The notes below the pieces were generated by a model that ran no database searches, was not told the origin of the DNA, and saw only the letters and a list, made by a program, of their open reading frames with translations. DNA of 64,000 nt from Thalassospira sp. HF15. GTDB taxonomy: Bacteria; Pseudomonadota; Alphaproteobacteria; Rhodospirillales; Thalassospiraceae. This document shows, piece by piece, positions 54,641-63,715 of this stretch. The stretch spans positions 62,001 through 126,000 of the forward strand of contig NZ_JAAVKI010000009.1 of assembly GCF_011806525.1 (NCBI RefSeq), read 5' to 3'. The translations under genes and the position numbers were made by a program. Each line of letters starts with the position of its first letter. Positions within the stretch are counted from its first letter, which is position 1.

Positions 54641-55938
54641 GCGACAAGAACACCACCCCGGATGACAACAAGCCCGAACGCATTGCCAAGCGCATTGCAC
54701 GATCGGGTGTTTGCTCGCGCCGTGACGCCGAACGCATGATCGCCGAGGGGCTTGTGCGCCTCAATGGCAAAAAGCTTGATACTCCGGCCGTGACTGTGAC
54801 CGACGAAGACGAAATCATTGTCGATGGCAAGCCGCTTCCCGAAAAGGAAAAGCCCCGTCTTTGGCGTCTGTTTAAAAAGCGCGGTCTGGTTACCAGCCAC
54901 CGCGATGAACAGGGCCGCGATACGGTGTTTGAACATCTGCCAAGTTACGTTCCGCGCGTGATTTCGGTTGGCCGACTTGATTTGAATTCCGAAGGGTTGC
55001 TGTTGCTGACCAATGATGGCGAGCTTGCCCGTTACCTTGAACTGCCCGCCACCGGCTGGGCGCGGCGCTATCGCGTGCGTGTGCATGGCCAGATCGACGA
55101 GGCAAAGCTGAAACAGCTTGAAGACGGTGTCACGGTTGACGGGATCAATTATGGCTCCATCCATGCCGAAGTCGACGTTCAGAAAGGCACCAATGCCTGG
55201 ATGACCGTCACGCTGCGCGAAGGCAAGAACCGTGAAATCCGCCGTGTCATGGAACATCTTGGCTGGCCGGTGACGCGCCTGATGCGTGTCTCCTATGGCC
55301 CGTTCCAGCTCGGCAATCTCGCACCCGGCGACTGCGAAGAAATCACCGGCAAGGTGATGAAAGAACAGCTCGCTGCGTTCTTCAAGGGTGACTATTCCAA
55401 GGTTTCCGAAAAGAAATCCGTTGCCCGTGGCGGCACATCCCGCCCGAAGGCACCACGCACCGTCTTTGGCCAACCAGCCCAGCGCAAACGCCCGCAAGGT
55501 GGCCCGAACCCCGCATCCCAGAATGCCGAGGACGAAGAACAGCGTGACACCCGAGAACGTCCGTCTGGTGGTGCTGCACGCAAAGGCCCGCGCATCGGTG
55601 CCGCCCCGCGTGCAGGTGGCCGCGGCAGAGCAGCGAGTGGTACCGTTCGGCAGGAACGCGATATGCGCGAAGAACGCGGATCGTCCCGTCCGACCAACAA
55701 GGGCCGCGGGCGTTATAGTGCCGAGGGCAAGGCCACTGGTGGACGTGATGGCGGACGCGACGGTGGTGGACGTGATGCCGGTGGCCGCGAGGGCAAACCG
55801 GGCTTTGTCGAAGGACGCGGACGCGGGAAATCAGGCGGAAAGCCATCGGGCAAACCCGCCGGTCGTTCCAGCAACAGCGCAAACAGCGCGCCGGGTCGCA
55901 AGCCTTCCGGCAACCGTCCGCGCGGCAAGAAGGACTAA
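54637..55938 (+). CDS. rluB: rRNA pseudouridine synthase (RluB/RsuA family) with basic tail
   Basis: 433 residues. S4 RNA-binding domain at about 12-70 (ARSGVCSRRDAERMIAEGLVRLNGK), then the synthase domain with the catalytic aspartate in GRLDLNSEGLLLLTNDGELA near residue 113. The catalytic part ends near residue 250; the remaining 180 residues are a disordered Gly/Arg/Lys-rich tail (repeated GGRDGGRDGG, GRGRGKSGGKP-like units) that probably binds RNA nonspecifically. Overlaps the preceding gene (ATGA). Close to rsmD, another rRNA modification gene. RsuA/RluE specificity cannot be excluded. Confidence 0.92.
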   Translation: MSDKNTTPDDNKPERIAKRIARSGVCSRRDAERMIAEGLVRLNGKKLDTPAVTVTDEDEIIVDGKPLPEKEKPRLWRLFKKRGLVTSHRDEQGRDTVFEHLPSYVPRVISVGRLDLNSEGLLLLTNDGELARYLELPATGWARRYRVRVHGQIDEAKLKQLEDGVTVDGINYGSIHAEVDVQKGTNAWMTVTLREGKNREIRRVMEHLGWPVTRLMRVSYGPFQLGNLAPGDCEEITGKVMKEQLAAFFKGDYSKVSEKKSVARGGTSRPKAPRTVFGQPAQRKRPQGGPNPASQNAEDEEQRDTRERPSGGAARKGPRIGAAPRAGGRGRAASGTVRQERDMREERGSSRPTNKGRGRYSAEGKATGGRDGGRDGGGRDAGGREGKPGFVEGRGRGKSGGKPSGKPAGRSSNSANSAPGRKPSGNRPRGKKD

Positions 55939-55943
55939 GCTGA

Positions 55944-56513
55944 ATGCGGATTGTCGGCGGCACCCATCGTGGTCGGGTTTTGAACGCACCTGAAGGACGC
56001 GATACGCGCCCGACCCTTGATCGTGTGCGCGAGGCCCTGTTTAGCATCCTGTCACACGCATCACGCTGGTATGAGGATGACTTCAACCCGCTTTATGACG
56101 GGGTGATCCTTGATGCCTTTGCCGGATCGGGTGCGCTTGGGCTTGAAGCCGTTTCACGCGGTGCTGACAAAGCGGTATTCTTTGATTCTGATCGCAAGGC
56201 GGTTGCCATCATCGAGCAAAACATCGATGCACTGCGCATTTCCGATCAGGCCCGCGCACAACGTGCCGATGCGACCAAACCACCGCGTGCGAACCAACCG
56301 GCCAGCATGGTGTTTCTTGATCCACCCTATGGCAAGGACCTGATCGAGCCCGCCATCACCGCCCTTGCCAAGGCCGGATGGATTGATGGCAATACATTGA
56401 TTGTTGCCGAACGTGATCCGCGCGATCCGGAAATCACGCTTGCGGGTTTTGATCTGTGCGACAGTCGCAAATATGGTCGCTGCCAGATCGATATCGGCCG
56501 TTTTGCTGCCTGA
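55944..56513 (+). CDS. rsmD: 16S rRNA m2G966 methyltransferase
   Basis: SAM-dependent enzyme methylating N2 of G966 in 16S rRNA. Diagnostic start MRIVGGTHRGRVLNAP, the substrate-loop block TRPTLDRVREALFSIL, the SAM motif LDAFAGSGALGLEA near residue 55 and the catalytic DPPY (FLDPPYGKDL near residue 128). 189 residues, usual length. It follows the pseudouridine synthase by five bases, so the genes are likely one transcript. Confidence 0.95.
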   Translation: MRIVGGTHRGRVLNAPEGRDTRPTLDRVREALFSILSHASRWYEDDFNPLYDGVILDAFAGSGALGLEAVSRGADKAVFFDSDRKAVAIIEQNIDALRISDQARAQRADATKPPRANQPASMVFLDPPYGKDLIEPAITALAKAGWIDGNTLIVAERDPRDPEITLAGFDLCDSRKYGRCQIDIGRFAA

Positions 56514-56581
56514 TTGGCGTACGGCTGGCCCTATCCGCATTATGTGATAGATTGGGCTACGTCCAAAATCGGTTGATCGTC

Positions 56582-57163
56582 ATGAAACGCCTGTCTGAAA
56601 CCGCACCCAACAAGGAATTTGGTCGCCTTTTGCGCCAGTGGCGACGCACAAGCGACATCAAGCAATCGCGTCTGGCGGATATCTTGGGCGTCACGCAGGC
56701 AACCGTTTCGCGCTGGGAAAGCGGGGCGCAAAGCCCGGCCCCTTTGCAGCACGAACTGATCCATCAGATGATGACGCGCAAACGCAATTTCCGCCTTGAT
56801 CACGCTATCAAGAGACTGGTCATGCATTCTTCCCAACGCGTTCATCTGATCGAGGACCGATCGCACCGTCTGCTGTGCCTATCGCGGCCGCGCGAAAACG
56901 AATGGCAACGTGACAGTACACCGTTGCTTGGCACCTCGCTCTGGCGTTTTGCCACCCCGGAAATCGCATCAGCAGAGAAAAGCCTGCATGACCTTGGCTG
57001 GCATGAAGATCAGACCGATCACCTGACTTTTGAAAACTCTCGCCGCGATGGCGATCCACTGCGGATTGTCGATACCTATATCCTGTGGGAACGGTTCTTC
57101 CTGTCTGATGGGACGGCAGTACGCCTGACCACCGGTTTTGATCAGAACCCTGCGCATATCTGA
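56582..57163 (+). CDS. XRE-family helix-turn-helix regulator
   Basis: 193 residues. The N-terminal Cro/CI-type DNA-binding domain reads FGRLLRQWRRTSDIKQSRLADILGVTQATVSRWESG (residues 12-47). The remaining 140 residues show no recognised sensor domain, though an aromatic-rich region (LLGTSLWRFATPEIASAEKSL) looks PAS-like. Target unknown. The start ATG 56582 has a weak site (GGTTGATC). An 11-bp tandem repeat starts over its stop codon. Monocistronic. Confidence 0.82.
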   Translation: MKRLSETAPNKEFGRLLRQWRRTSDIKQSRLADILGVTQATVSRWESGAQSPAPLQHELIHQMMTRKRNFRLDHAIKRLVMHSSQRVHLIEDRSHRLLCLSRPRENEWQRDSTPLLGTSLWRFATPEIASAEKSLHDLGWHEDQTDHLTFENSRRDGDPLRIVDTYILWERFFLSDGTAVRLTTGFDQNPAHI

Positions 57164-57192
57164 TCCGGATCTGATCCGTACCTGATCCGTAC
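57160..57192. repeat. Tandem 11-bp repeat (three units)
   Basis: Three consecutive units of CTGATCCG-plus-three (CTGATCCGGAT, CTGATCCGTAC, CTGATCCGTAC), beginning just before the stop codon of the regulator gene. The two last units are identical. Confidence 0.85.
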
Positions 57193-57284
57193 GCTGGCGC
57201 ATATTTCATACGTGGCATTCCGGTAAGGAAATCTGGTAATTAACTCTCTTATCCGCACCCTTCCTTGCCCCACGGAACTGCTCG

Positions 57285-58454
57285 ATGCCCCCTATCACAG
57301 CCGTTATTATTCTGTACGGACTTGGACTGACCGCTTCCATGCAGGTCGGGCTGATTGGTCCGATTGCGCCTGATCTGCGCGCAAGCTTCGGGCTGAGCCA
57401 GGCGGAATTCGGACTGGTAGCATCCCTGATTACAGCTGCAGGTGCGCTTTGTGCCATTCCGGCCGGGGTATGGGCCGCACGGGCGGGGTTACGACGGTCG
57501 CTGGTGCTTGGCTGTATCATGATGATCGCGGGTGCGCTGATCTTTGCCACCGCAAGCATCACCAGCCTTTTATATTTAGGGCGCGTTGTGACCAGCATCG
57601 GCTATCTTCTGATTGTTGTTGGTGCGCCAAGCTGGATGGCCGCGTTCAAAAACCCCAAGCTGGTTGCCATGGCCATGAGCATCTGGGGCACCTTTATCCC
57701 GGTTGGCATTGCCCTTGGCAACTGGGTGAGTGCAGCCGTCGTGACATGGATGGATTGGCGGATCGCGGTTGGCGCCTGCACCCTGCCTGTTTTGGTTTTA
57801 CTGCCGCTTCTTGCCCTGATGGAAAAGCCCGAGGTGGGATCGGCGCGCCGATCCCTTCTGGTCGGGGTGGTCGGTGTTTTGCAATCGCGCGCGGCCCTTC
57901 AGGTGGCGCTGACCTTCGCCGCATTTGCTGGCGCAACGTCGGCAGCCCTTGCCTTTATGCCGGCCATGCTGGCGGATAATCTTGATATCGGCATTGCGCT
58001 TTCGGCGGCGATCATCGGCACAACGGCAATTGCCGGAAATGTTGTCGGCAGTATCGCCGCCGGCGCTGTTCTGGGCCGGGAGGTTCCCGGTCGGAGCATT
58101 CTGGTTCTGTTTTTGCCGGTGATGGCGATTGCAATTTCGGCCCTGTTTGTCAGCACCTCGGTCCCGGTCAGCATCGCGTCCCTGATTGTTTTCAATATCT
58201 GTCAGGGAATGGTGGCCGGCACCTGTTTTGCCCTTTTGCCAAGAATCGCCAAGGAAGGTCTTTCCATGCCAGCCCTGCAAGGCATGCTGGCGCAATTTGC
58301 CGAGATTTTTGTCGTCATCGTTCCCCCATTTGCCGGAATGATGATTGATCAAAACGGCTGGGTCGGCGCAGCTATCGTATTGGGCGGATTTTACTTTGCA
58401 GGTTTCCTGATTACCCTGCGAAAACCAGCAGCGCCTGCGTCCATTAGACGTTAA
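57285..58454 (+). CDS. MFS transporter
   Basis: Major facilitator superfamily protein, 389 residues with about twelve hydrophobic helices. The cytoplasmic loop 2-3 motif reads GVWAARAGLRRSLVLG (the usual G-x-x-x-D-R/G-x-R region) near residue 70. The family is CynX-like/NarK-like by impression only; substrate unknown. Opened by ATG 57285 with GGAAC upstream. No coupled gene before it; the serine hydrolase follows after about 85 bases. Confidence 0.85.
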   Translation: MPPITAVIILYGLGLTASMQVGLIGPIAPDLRASFGLSQAEFGLVASLITAAGALCAIPAGVWAARAGLRRSLVLGCIMMIAGALIFATASITSLLYLGRVVTSIGYLLIVVGAPSWMAAFKNPKLVAMAMSIWGTFIPVGIALGNWVSAAVVTWMDWRIAVGACTLPVLVLLPLLALMEKPEVGSARRSLLVGVVGVLQSRAALQVALTFAAFAGATSAALAFMPAMLADNLDIGIALSAAIIGTTAIAGNVVGSIAAGAVLGREVPGRSILVLFLPVMAIAISALFVSTSVPVSIASLIVFNICQGMVAGTCFALLPRIAKEGLSMPALQGMLAQFAEIFVVIVPPFAGMMIDQNGWVGAAIVLGGFYFAGFLITLRKPAAPASIRR

Positions 58455-58540
58455 AACTATACGATACGATGGCTTGACCTATCCGTCGAAGCAAGCGACC
58501 CTTTCCTGCCAAACAAATCAAAAAGATTCAGGGAAGTGGA

Positions 58541-60001
58541 ATGCAGTTGATCAAGGCCATCTTTATCGGACTGGTATTGATCGGCTTGTCTGTTCTTGCG
58601 GTTTTCTTCATCTGGCTGGCCCCGGTCGGGGCGGCTTACAGCGCCAAGATCATGTGCTCCGCCATTTTTGTCGATGGCCTGTCCTCGACACGGGCGCGCG
58701 AAGTCGATGTTCTTGCCGACAATAATCCCTTGTTATCGCTGATTACCACCAATGTCGATTTGCGCAACCAGACGATCAGCGCCCATGCATTCGGCTTCCG
58801 TAAACGCGTTGCGGTTTACCGCCCCAATCTTGGCTGCACATTGGCCGATAATGCGGAACACATCGCACAGTTACGCAACGCGACCCCGGTCATGAAACCG
58901 GTTGCCGCACGGCCACTGATGACCACGCCACCCCCGGCCAATGTCGACCGCCGGGCACTGAACAACATCCTGTTTGACGTAATGGATGAACCGGGCCTTC
59001 ATCCGGAACGCCGCACGCGGGCTCTTGTTATCCTGCATGATGGCAAGGTGGTTGCCGAACGTTATGCCGAGGGGATTACAGCCGATACACCCTTGCCCGG
59101 CTGGTCGATGACCAAAAGTGTCTTTAACGTCATTCTGGGTCGCATGCGGTTTGAAGGCATGATTTCCGACATTCAGGATCCGGTTCTGATCAATGAGTGG
59201 CAGGCCGAACCAAACGATCCGCGCGCGACCATCAATTATGATGATTTGCTTCGCATGCGAAGTGGTCTTGAGTTTGATGAAAGCTATGCCAATCCGCTGT
59301 CCGATGTGGTGCAAATGCTGTTCATCGAACCGTCCACGGCCGGATTTGCCGTTTCCAAACCCCTCGAAAATACGCCGGGCAGCGCGTTTTCCTATAATTC
59401 CGGGGCAAGCAATATTCTATCGGCTGCCGTTCGTAATCTGAGCGGTTCACGTACGACCTATCTCAGCCGTCCGACGGAACTTCTGTTCCGGCCACTTGGC
59501 ATGAGCAGTGCGGTAATCGAAACCGACCCCGAGGGCTATTTTGTTGCCTCAAGCTTCATGCATGCCTCCGCGCGTGACTGGGCCAAGATCGGACAACTTT
59601 TCCTTCAGGACGGTGTATGGAATGAAGAACGCCTGCTGCCCGAAGGTTGGGTTGGTTATTCCACCAGCCCGGCAGCAGAAGACCCGCATGGTTTGTATGG
59701 GGCGCACTGGTGGCTTGATCTTCCCGGTAGCCGGGATGAGGATGGCAATCCGCGCGATGATATTGCGCAACTGCCCGAAGATGCCTTCTTTTCGCTTGGT
59801 CATGATGGACAGTCGCTAACGGTTATTCCATCGCGGGATTTGGTGGTGGCGCGCTTTGGGGTCACGCGCAAACCCGGCGCATTTGACTTGCGCCAGTTCA
59901 TTTCTGATCTGAGTGCGGTTTTCCCGGACAAATCAGATTTACCTGTCGATGCCCCGGAATCCGGCGGTTCGGAAGCCTCGCCAAATTCAAATGGCGGCTG
60001 A
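58541..60001 (+). CDS. Serine hydrolase, beta-lactamase/esterase family
   Basis: 486 residues, anchored by an N-terminal membrane helix (FIGLVLIGLSVLAVFFIWLA). The catalytic domain spans about 150-460: the nucleophile motif SMTK (GWSMTKSVFNVILG) near residue 188, Tyr motif YNSGASN near 286 and the third motif GHDGQS near 424, together matching class C beta-lactamase-like esterases. The early part has a small proline-rich linker. Periplasmic or outer-face location is likely from the anchor. Possible roles are ester hydrolysis or peptidoglycan trimming; a true antibiotic resistance role is not indicated. AGGGAAG precedes ATG 58541. Confidence 0.87.
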   Translation: MQLIKAIFIGLVLIGLSVLAVFFIWLAPVGAAYSAKIMCSAIFVDGLSSTRAREVDVLADNNPLLSLITTNVDLRNQTISAHAFGFRKRVAVYRPNLGCTLADNAEHIAQLRNATPVMKPVAARPLMTTPPPANVDRRALNNILFDVMDEPGLHPERRTRALVILHDGKVVAERYAEGITADTPLPGWSMTKSVFNVILGRMRFEGMISDIQDPVLINEWQAEPNDPRATINYDDLLRMRSGLEFDESYANPLSDVVQMLFIEPSTAGFAVSKPLENTPGSAFSYNSGASNILSAAVRNLSGSRTTYLSRPTELLFRPLGMSSAVIETDPEGYFVASSFMHASARDWAKIGQLFLQDGVWNEERLLPEGWVGYSTSPAAEDPHGLYGAHWWLDLPGSRDEDGNPRDDIAQLPEDAFFSLGHDGQSLTVIPSRDLVVARFGVTRKPGAFDLRQFISDLSAVFPDKSDLPVDAPESGGSEASPNSNGG

Positions 60002-60018
60002 CCCGGACCATTGGCGGG

Positions 60019-61293
60019 TCAGAAAAATCCGACCAGATAGCCGATGACAGCCCCGGCGGCAACCACGGCCCAAACCGGGAAGACCCGCCATTGCAGGATG
60101 GCAAAGACCAGCATTACACAGCCAATATCAAACACATCCTGTATGGCCCCGGTCCAGATCGGGTCATAAAGCACTGCGGCCAGCAGCCCGACCACAGCGG
60201 CATTCACCCCCATCAACCCCGCCCGCATGGAGGGAATATGACGCACGCGATCCCAGAATGGCAAAAGCCCGATAACCAGCAGCCACGCGGGTAAAAAGAT
60301 CGCAACCAGGGTCACCAGTGACGTCAAAGCGCTGATTGCAAGGCCCGCACCACCTGCACCGGTATGCAAGGCAGCGCCCAGATAGGCCGCAAAGGTAAAG
60401 ATTGGACCAGGCACAGCCTGGGTTGCACCATATCCGGCAAGGAAGGTTTCGGTATCGATCCAGCCCGGTGCAACGACGGCATTTTGCAGCAGGGGCAGAA
60501 CCACATGCCCGCCGCCAAACACCAAGGCGCCACTGCGATAGAAGCCATCAATCACGGCAAAAAGACCCGTTGGATCAAGTTTTGCCAAGACAGGCAGCAT
60601 CACAAGCAGGGCAAAGAAAGTGCAAAGGGCAATAACCGCCCCCTTGGCCGAGCGCGGGGCATGACCGGGATCGGCATCTTCGGCAACCTTGTTCTTAAGC
60701 AGGAAAAAGCCCGCAAACATGCCCCCCAGAATCACCACAAACTGGGCCATCACCGTATCACTGGCGATCATGATACCGGCAGCCAAAACCGCAAGAATAG
60801 CGCGGGGAACATCGGGGCACAGGTTGCGCGCCATCCCCAAAAGCGCATGCACAACAACCCCGACGGCCACAAGCTTCAGCCCGCGTATGATGCCATCGAC
60901 GCTGCCGATATCAAATCCGACAAACGCCATACCAAGGGCTGCCAGAACAATCGCCGATGGCATCGTAAAGCCAAGCCACGCGATCAATGATCCACGCACC
61001 CCGCCCAGTGCCATGCCGATCCCCATACCGACCTGCGAACTGGCAGGCCCCGGCGCAAATTGGCAAAGCGCCACCAGATCGGCGTAACGCGCATCGCTTA
61101 GCCATTTGCGACGTGCGACAAATTCTTCACGGAAATAACCGATATGGGCGACAGGGCCACCAAAGCTGGTCAGACCAAGCCGCAGGAAAATAAGGAAAAT
61201 CTGCCACAGACCGATCCCGCCATCCGGCAAGGGTTCATCAATGCTTTTGGAAGCGTTTTCTTTGGCTCCGTTCTGCGACGTCGCGTTCGACAT
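60019..61293 (-). CDS. chrA: Chromate transporter
   Basis: CHR-family membrane transporter, 424 residues, with two homologous halves. First half has TSFGGPVAHIGYFREEFVARRKWLSD and QFAPGPASSQVGMGIG; second half has GGGHVVLPLLQNAVVAPGWID and QAVPGPIFTFAAYLGA. The duplicated PGP motifs are characteristic of full-length ChrA. Chromate efflux is the known function of the family; sulfate or other anions are possible. Start ATG 61293 has GGGGAAA upstream. It is followed on the minus strand by the convergent serine hydrolase and preceded by amn. Confidence 0.93.
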   Translation of the reverse strand: MSNATSQNGAKENASKSIDEPLPDGGIGLWQIFLIFLRLGLTSFGGPVAHIGYFREEFVARRKWLSDARYADLVALCQFAPGPASSQVGMGIGMALGGVRGSLIAWLGFTMPSAIVLAALGMAFVGFDIGSVDGIIRGLKLVAVGVVVHALLGMARNLCPDVPRAILAVLAAGIMIASDTVMAQFVVILGGMFAGFFLLKNKVAEDADPGHAPRSAKGAVIALCTFFALLVMLPVLAKLDPTGLFAVIDGFYRSGALVFGGGHVVLPLLQNAVVAPGWIDTETFLAGYGATQAVPGPIFTFAAYLGAALHTGAGGAGLAISALTSLVTLVAIFLPAWLLVIGLLPFWDRVRHIPSMRAGLMGVNAAVVGLLAAVLYDPIWTGAIQDVFDIGCVMLVFAILQWRVFPVWAVVAAGAVIGYLVGFF

Positions 61294-61406
61294 GATGGCC
61301 GTTTCCCCTGATCACTGCCATTGCGTTGATTTTGCCTGAACATACGCAATCGCGCAAAGGCGGCAAAGCCAAAATCGGGACCACAGACATTCGTCACAGA
61401 TTCATA

Positions 61407-61445
61407 ACAAAACCCCGCCTGCGGCATCATACCACAGGCGGGGTT
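61407..61445 (-). terminator. Terminator of amn
   Basis: Stem AACCCCGCCTG / CAGGCGGGGTT with a 13-base loop; on the minus strand it is followed by TTTTGTTATG. It lies about 40 bases after the amn stop and ahead of chrA. Confidence 0.88.
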
Positions 61446-61483
61446 CTGGTTTGATCATTCGGGCTTTTGCGCCAGTCCGCGCC

Positions 61484-62959
61484 TTAGCGGAAGGCAGGTT
61501 CGTCCAGAGAACGCAATTTTCGGGAATGGAGCTGATTGACGTCCTGACGAAGCGTATCAATCGTATCCAGACCAACTTGCAAATGCTGCCCAATACGCTG
61601 GCGATAGAAATTGTTGGCCATGCCGGGCAGCTTCAGTTCGCCATGAACCGGCTTGTCCGATACACACAAAAGCGTGCCATACGGAACCCGGAACCGGAAA
61701 CCGTTGGCGGCAATGGTGGCACTTTCCATGTCCACTGCAATGGCGCGTGACTGGTTGAGCCGCACAAACAATTCGCTATAGCGCAGTTCCCAGTTACGGT
61801 TATCGGTTGTCGCAACTGTGCCGGTACGCATGCGGGCCTTCATTTCCCGACCTTTAAGACCGGTGATTTTAGTCACCGAGTCCGCAAGGGCCACTTGCAC
61901 CTCGGCAATTGGCGGCACCGGAATCCACAGGGGCAGGTCCGAATCAAGTACGTGATCATCACGGACATAGCCGTGTGCCAGAACATAATCCCCCAGCAAC
62001 TGACTGCGGCGCAGCCCGGCACAGTGACCAAGCATCAACCAGCAATGCGGGCGCAGAACCGCGATATGGTCGGTTGCCGTTTTGGCATTGGACGGACCAA
62101 CACCGATATTGACCAGTGTCACACCAAGACCATCTTCGCGGATCAGGTGATAGGACGGCATCTGCGGCAATTGCTTGACCGCCTCGCCACTTTCAACCCA
62201 GCCCTTCGGCGCATTTTTACGCACGCTGACTTTCGGCCCCGGTTCGACAAAGGCGACATAGGGGCTTTTCGGATCTTCAAGCTGTTCCTTGGCGAATTCG
62301 ATGAATTCATCGACATAGCGCTGATAGTTGGTGAACAGCACAAACTTCTGGAAATGTTCCGGTGCAGTAGCCGTGTAGTGACGCAGGCGCGCCAGTGAAT
62401 AATCGACACGTTCACCGGAAAACAGCGACAACGGCTTTGGCCCCGGCGCGGCATTTGCGCCGTAATGAACGCCATTGGCGATGTCATCATCGGTACGCGC
62501 CAGATCGGGCATATCAAAGATCAGCTGCATCGGGCGGATGTCGTTCGGCCCAATGCTGTCAGTCGCGGTTTCGACCAGAAACGGCACTGGTATCGGACGA
62601 TCCGACACACCAACCACGACAGGTACGTCATGGTTCTTCAGCAAAAGCTCGATCTGTTCACGGTAATATTCTTCAAACAGGTCAGGGCGCGTCAAGGTCG
62701 TGCCATACACGCCCGGATCGCGCGGCGCGCCGAATGAAAGCGTGCTTTCGACATGCAATTTTTCAGGCGGCACCTCGATACCGAGATACGGGTAATAGGC
62801 ACGCACCGGGGAAGATTGCTGACCTTCACCGAAACGGTTGAAGGCCTCCTGGACGGCATTGGCACCGGTCGCATAAATGTCCTTGATGCGCGCAAGTGCC
62901 TTGTCAGCGTCCGTAAACTCAAACAGATCGCGAACCGATCCGTGTACTCCAGAAACCAT
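61484..62959 (-). CDS. amn: AMP nucleosidase
   Basis: Hydrolyses AMP to adenine and ribose 5-phosphate, adjusting the adenine nucleotide pool. 491 residues like E. coli Amn. The N-terminal Amn-specific domain (SPVRAYYPYLGIEVP, RPDLFEEYY) leads to a nucleoside-phosphorylase-type C-terminal domain with LVNIGVGPSNAKTATDHIAVLRP, WLMLGHCAGLR and AIAVDMESATIAANGFRFRVPYG. Strong ribosome site AAAGGAG before ATG 62959. Monocistronic with its own terminator; Pho control is known in E. coli but not seen clearly here. Confidence 0.96.
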   Translation of the reverse strand: MVSGVHGSVRDLFEFTDADKALARIKDIYATGANAVQEAFNRFGEGQQSSPVRAYYPYLGIEVPPEKLHVESTLSFGAPRDPGVYGTTLTRPDLFEEYYREQIELLLKNHDVPVVVGVSDRPIPVPFLVETATDSIGPNDIRPMQLIFDMPDLARTDDDIANGVHYGANAAPGPKPLSLFSGERVDYSLARLRHYTATAPEHFQKFVLFTNYQRYVDEFIEFAKEQLEDPKSPYVAFVEPGPKVSVRKNAPKGWVESGEAVKQLPQMPSYHLIREDGLGVTLVNIGVGPSNAKTATDHIAVLRPHCWLMLGHCAGLRRSQLLGDYVLAHGYVRDDHVLDSDLPLWIPVPPIAEVQVALADSVTKITGLKGREMKARMRTGTVATTDNRNWELRYSELFVRLNQSRAIAVDMESATIAANGFRFRVPYGTLLCVSDKPVHGELKLPGMANNFYRQRIGQHLQVGLDTIDTLRQDVNQLHSRKLRSLDEPAFR

Positions 62960-63312
62960 ATTGGATGCTCCTTTTTGTTATTGTTGTTTTGGGTCTTTCG
63001 TCAGATCCGGGTACAGCAAAGCGAACCCGATCAATGACAAAAGCCCTTGGAGCGAGAGATTTATCACCGCTCGCCCGCCTTCTGACAACTGAAAATTTTG
63101 TCGTTCAGCGCAAAGCAGGGATGCAATACACGGATTGAACATTACTGCTATTCGCACCCACCCCCGATTTTCTGGCAGTTTCAGAAGCTTATGTTCTATA
63201 TGTCGGGTTTATTTTCAAGGATTCCAAATGACAGTTTTGCGGAGCCCATCATAACCAGATGGTTCGCCGTGGCAGATAAAGCCTACCTGTCTTAGCCTTT
63301 TACGATGCGAAC
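62960..63312. other. Intergenic region upstream of amn
   Basis: About 350 bases with no convincing gene on either strand; a plus-strand open frame of 65 codons in it has no ribosome site or family-like sequence. It must contain the amn promoter on the minus strand. I see no structured RNA. Confidence 0.5.
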
Positions 63313-63347
63313 AAAAAAAATGCCGAAACCGGGGGACGGTTTCGGCA
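63313..63347 (-). terminator. Terminator of the sigma/anti-sigma-like transcript
   Basis: A perfect 10-bp stem (TGCCGAAACC / GGTTTCGGCA, loop of 7) followed on the minus strand by T8. It lies 125 bases after the small gene that follows the ECF sigma factor. Confidence 0.93.
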
Positions 63348-63410
63348 ATTTCAGGGAAGGGCCTTAGACGTTGAGGGAAAAGACGATCAACCCTGATATA
63401 TTGTCTTTAT

Positions 63411-63425
63411 ATGACCATTGGTCAT
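63411..63425. promoter_or_regulatory. Odd palindrome ATGACCA-T-TGGTCAT
   Basis: A perfect 15-base palindrome in the A+T-rich stretch between the small gene and its terminator. TGACCA/TGGTCA halves are seen in TetR-type operators, but no such regulator is adjacent, and position after a gene makes a role doubtful. Confidence 0.35.
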
Positions 63426-63471
63426 TTATGTCAATTCTATTCGATATGAGATGAAAGTTTTCACTCCCGCG

Positions 63472-63714
63472 TCAATTCAGGACATCCGAATTTTCTGCTA
63501 TGCTCTGCAATCTTTTAAGCCGTCTGCGCACACAATCCTCAGATGTCCCTTGGTCACCACAGTCGGTAACTTCAAGCTTTTTGACGATTCTGGCAGCGCG
63601 CGGGTCACTCTCGACCAGGCTCTCGATGTCCTGTTGTTCTTCTTCGTCCTCAAGAGTCCCGCGTACATAGCCAAGAATGTGGTCTTTGCCATATATCGCA
63701 AGAACCAGGCTCAT
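63472..63714 (-). CDS. Small anti-sigma-like protein
   Basis: 80 residues directly after the sigma factor stop (TGATATG arrangement, GGAGG 11 bases upstream). The central part, ILGYVRGTLEDEEEQQDIESLVESDPRAARIV, resembles the N-terminal helical domain of anti-sigma factors, although the zinc-finger histidines and cysteines are missing. Two cysteines (TDCGDQ, EDCVRR) are present. Acting as an anti-sigma or sigma-binding partner of the preceding gene is an inference; no membrane span. Confidence 0.6.
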   Translation of the reverse strand: MSLVLAIYGKDHILGYVRGTLEDEEEQQDIESLVESDPRAARIVKKLEVTDCGDQGTSEDCVRRRLKRLQSIAENSDVLN

Positions 63715-63715
63715 A

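Noticed and set aside
59998..60022. Inverted repeat CTGACCCG/CGGGTCAG between convergent stop codons as terminator
   Set aside because: Eight-bp stem without a T-run on either strand; position between the stops may be chance.
63098..63295. 65-codon plus-strand frame in the amn upstream region
   Set aside because: No ribosome site, odd composition and no family-like pattern.
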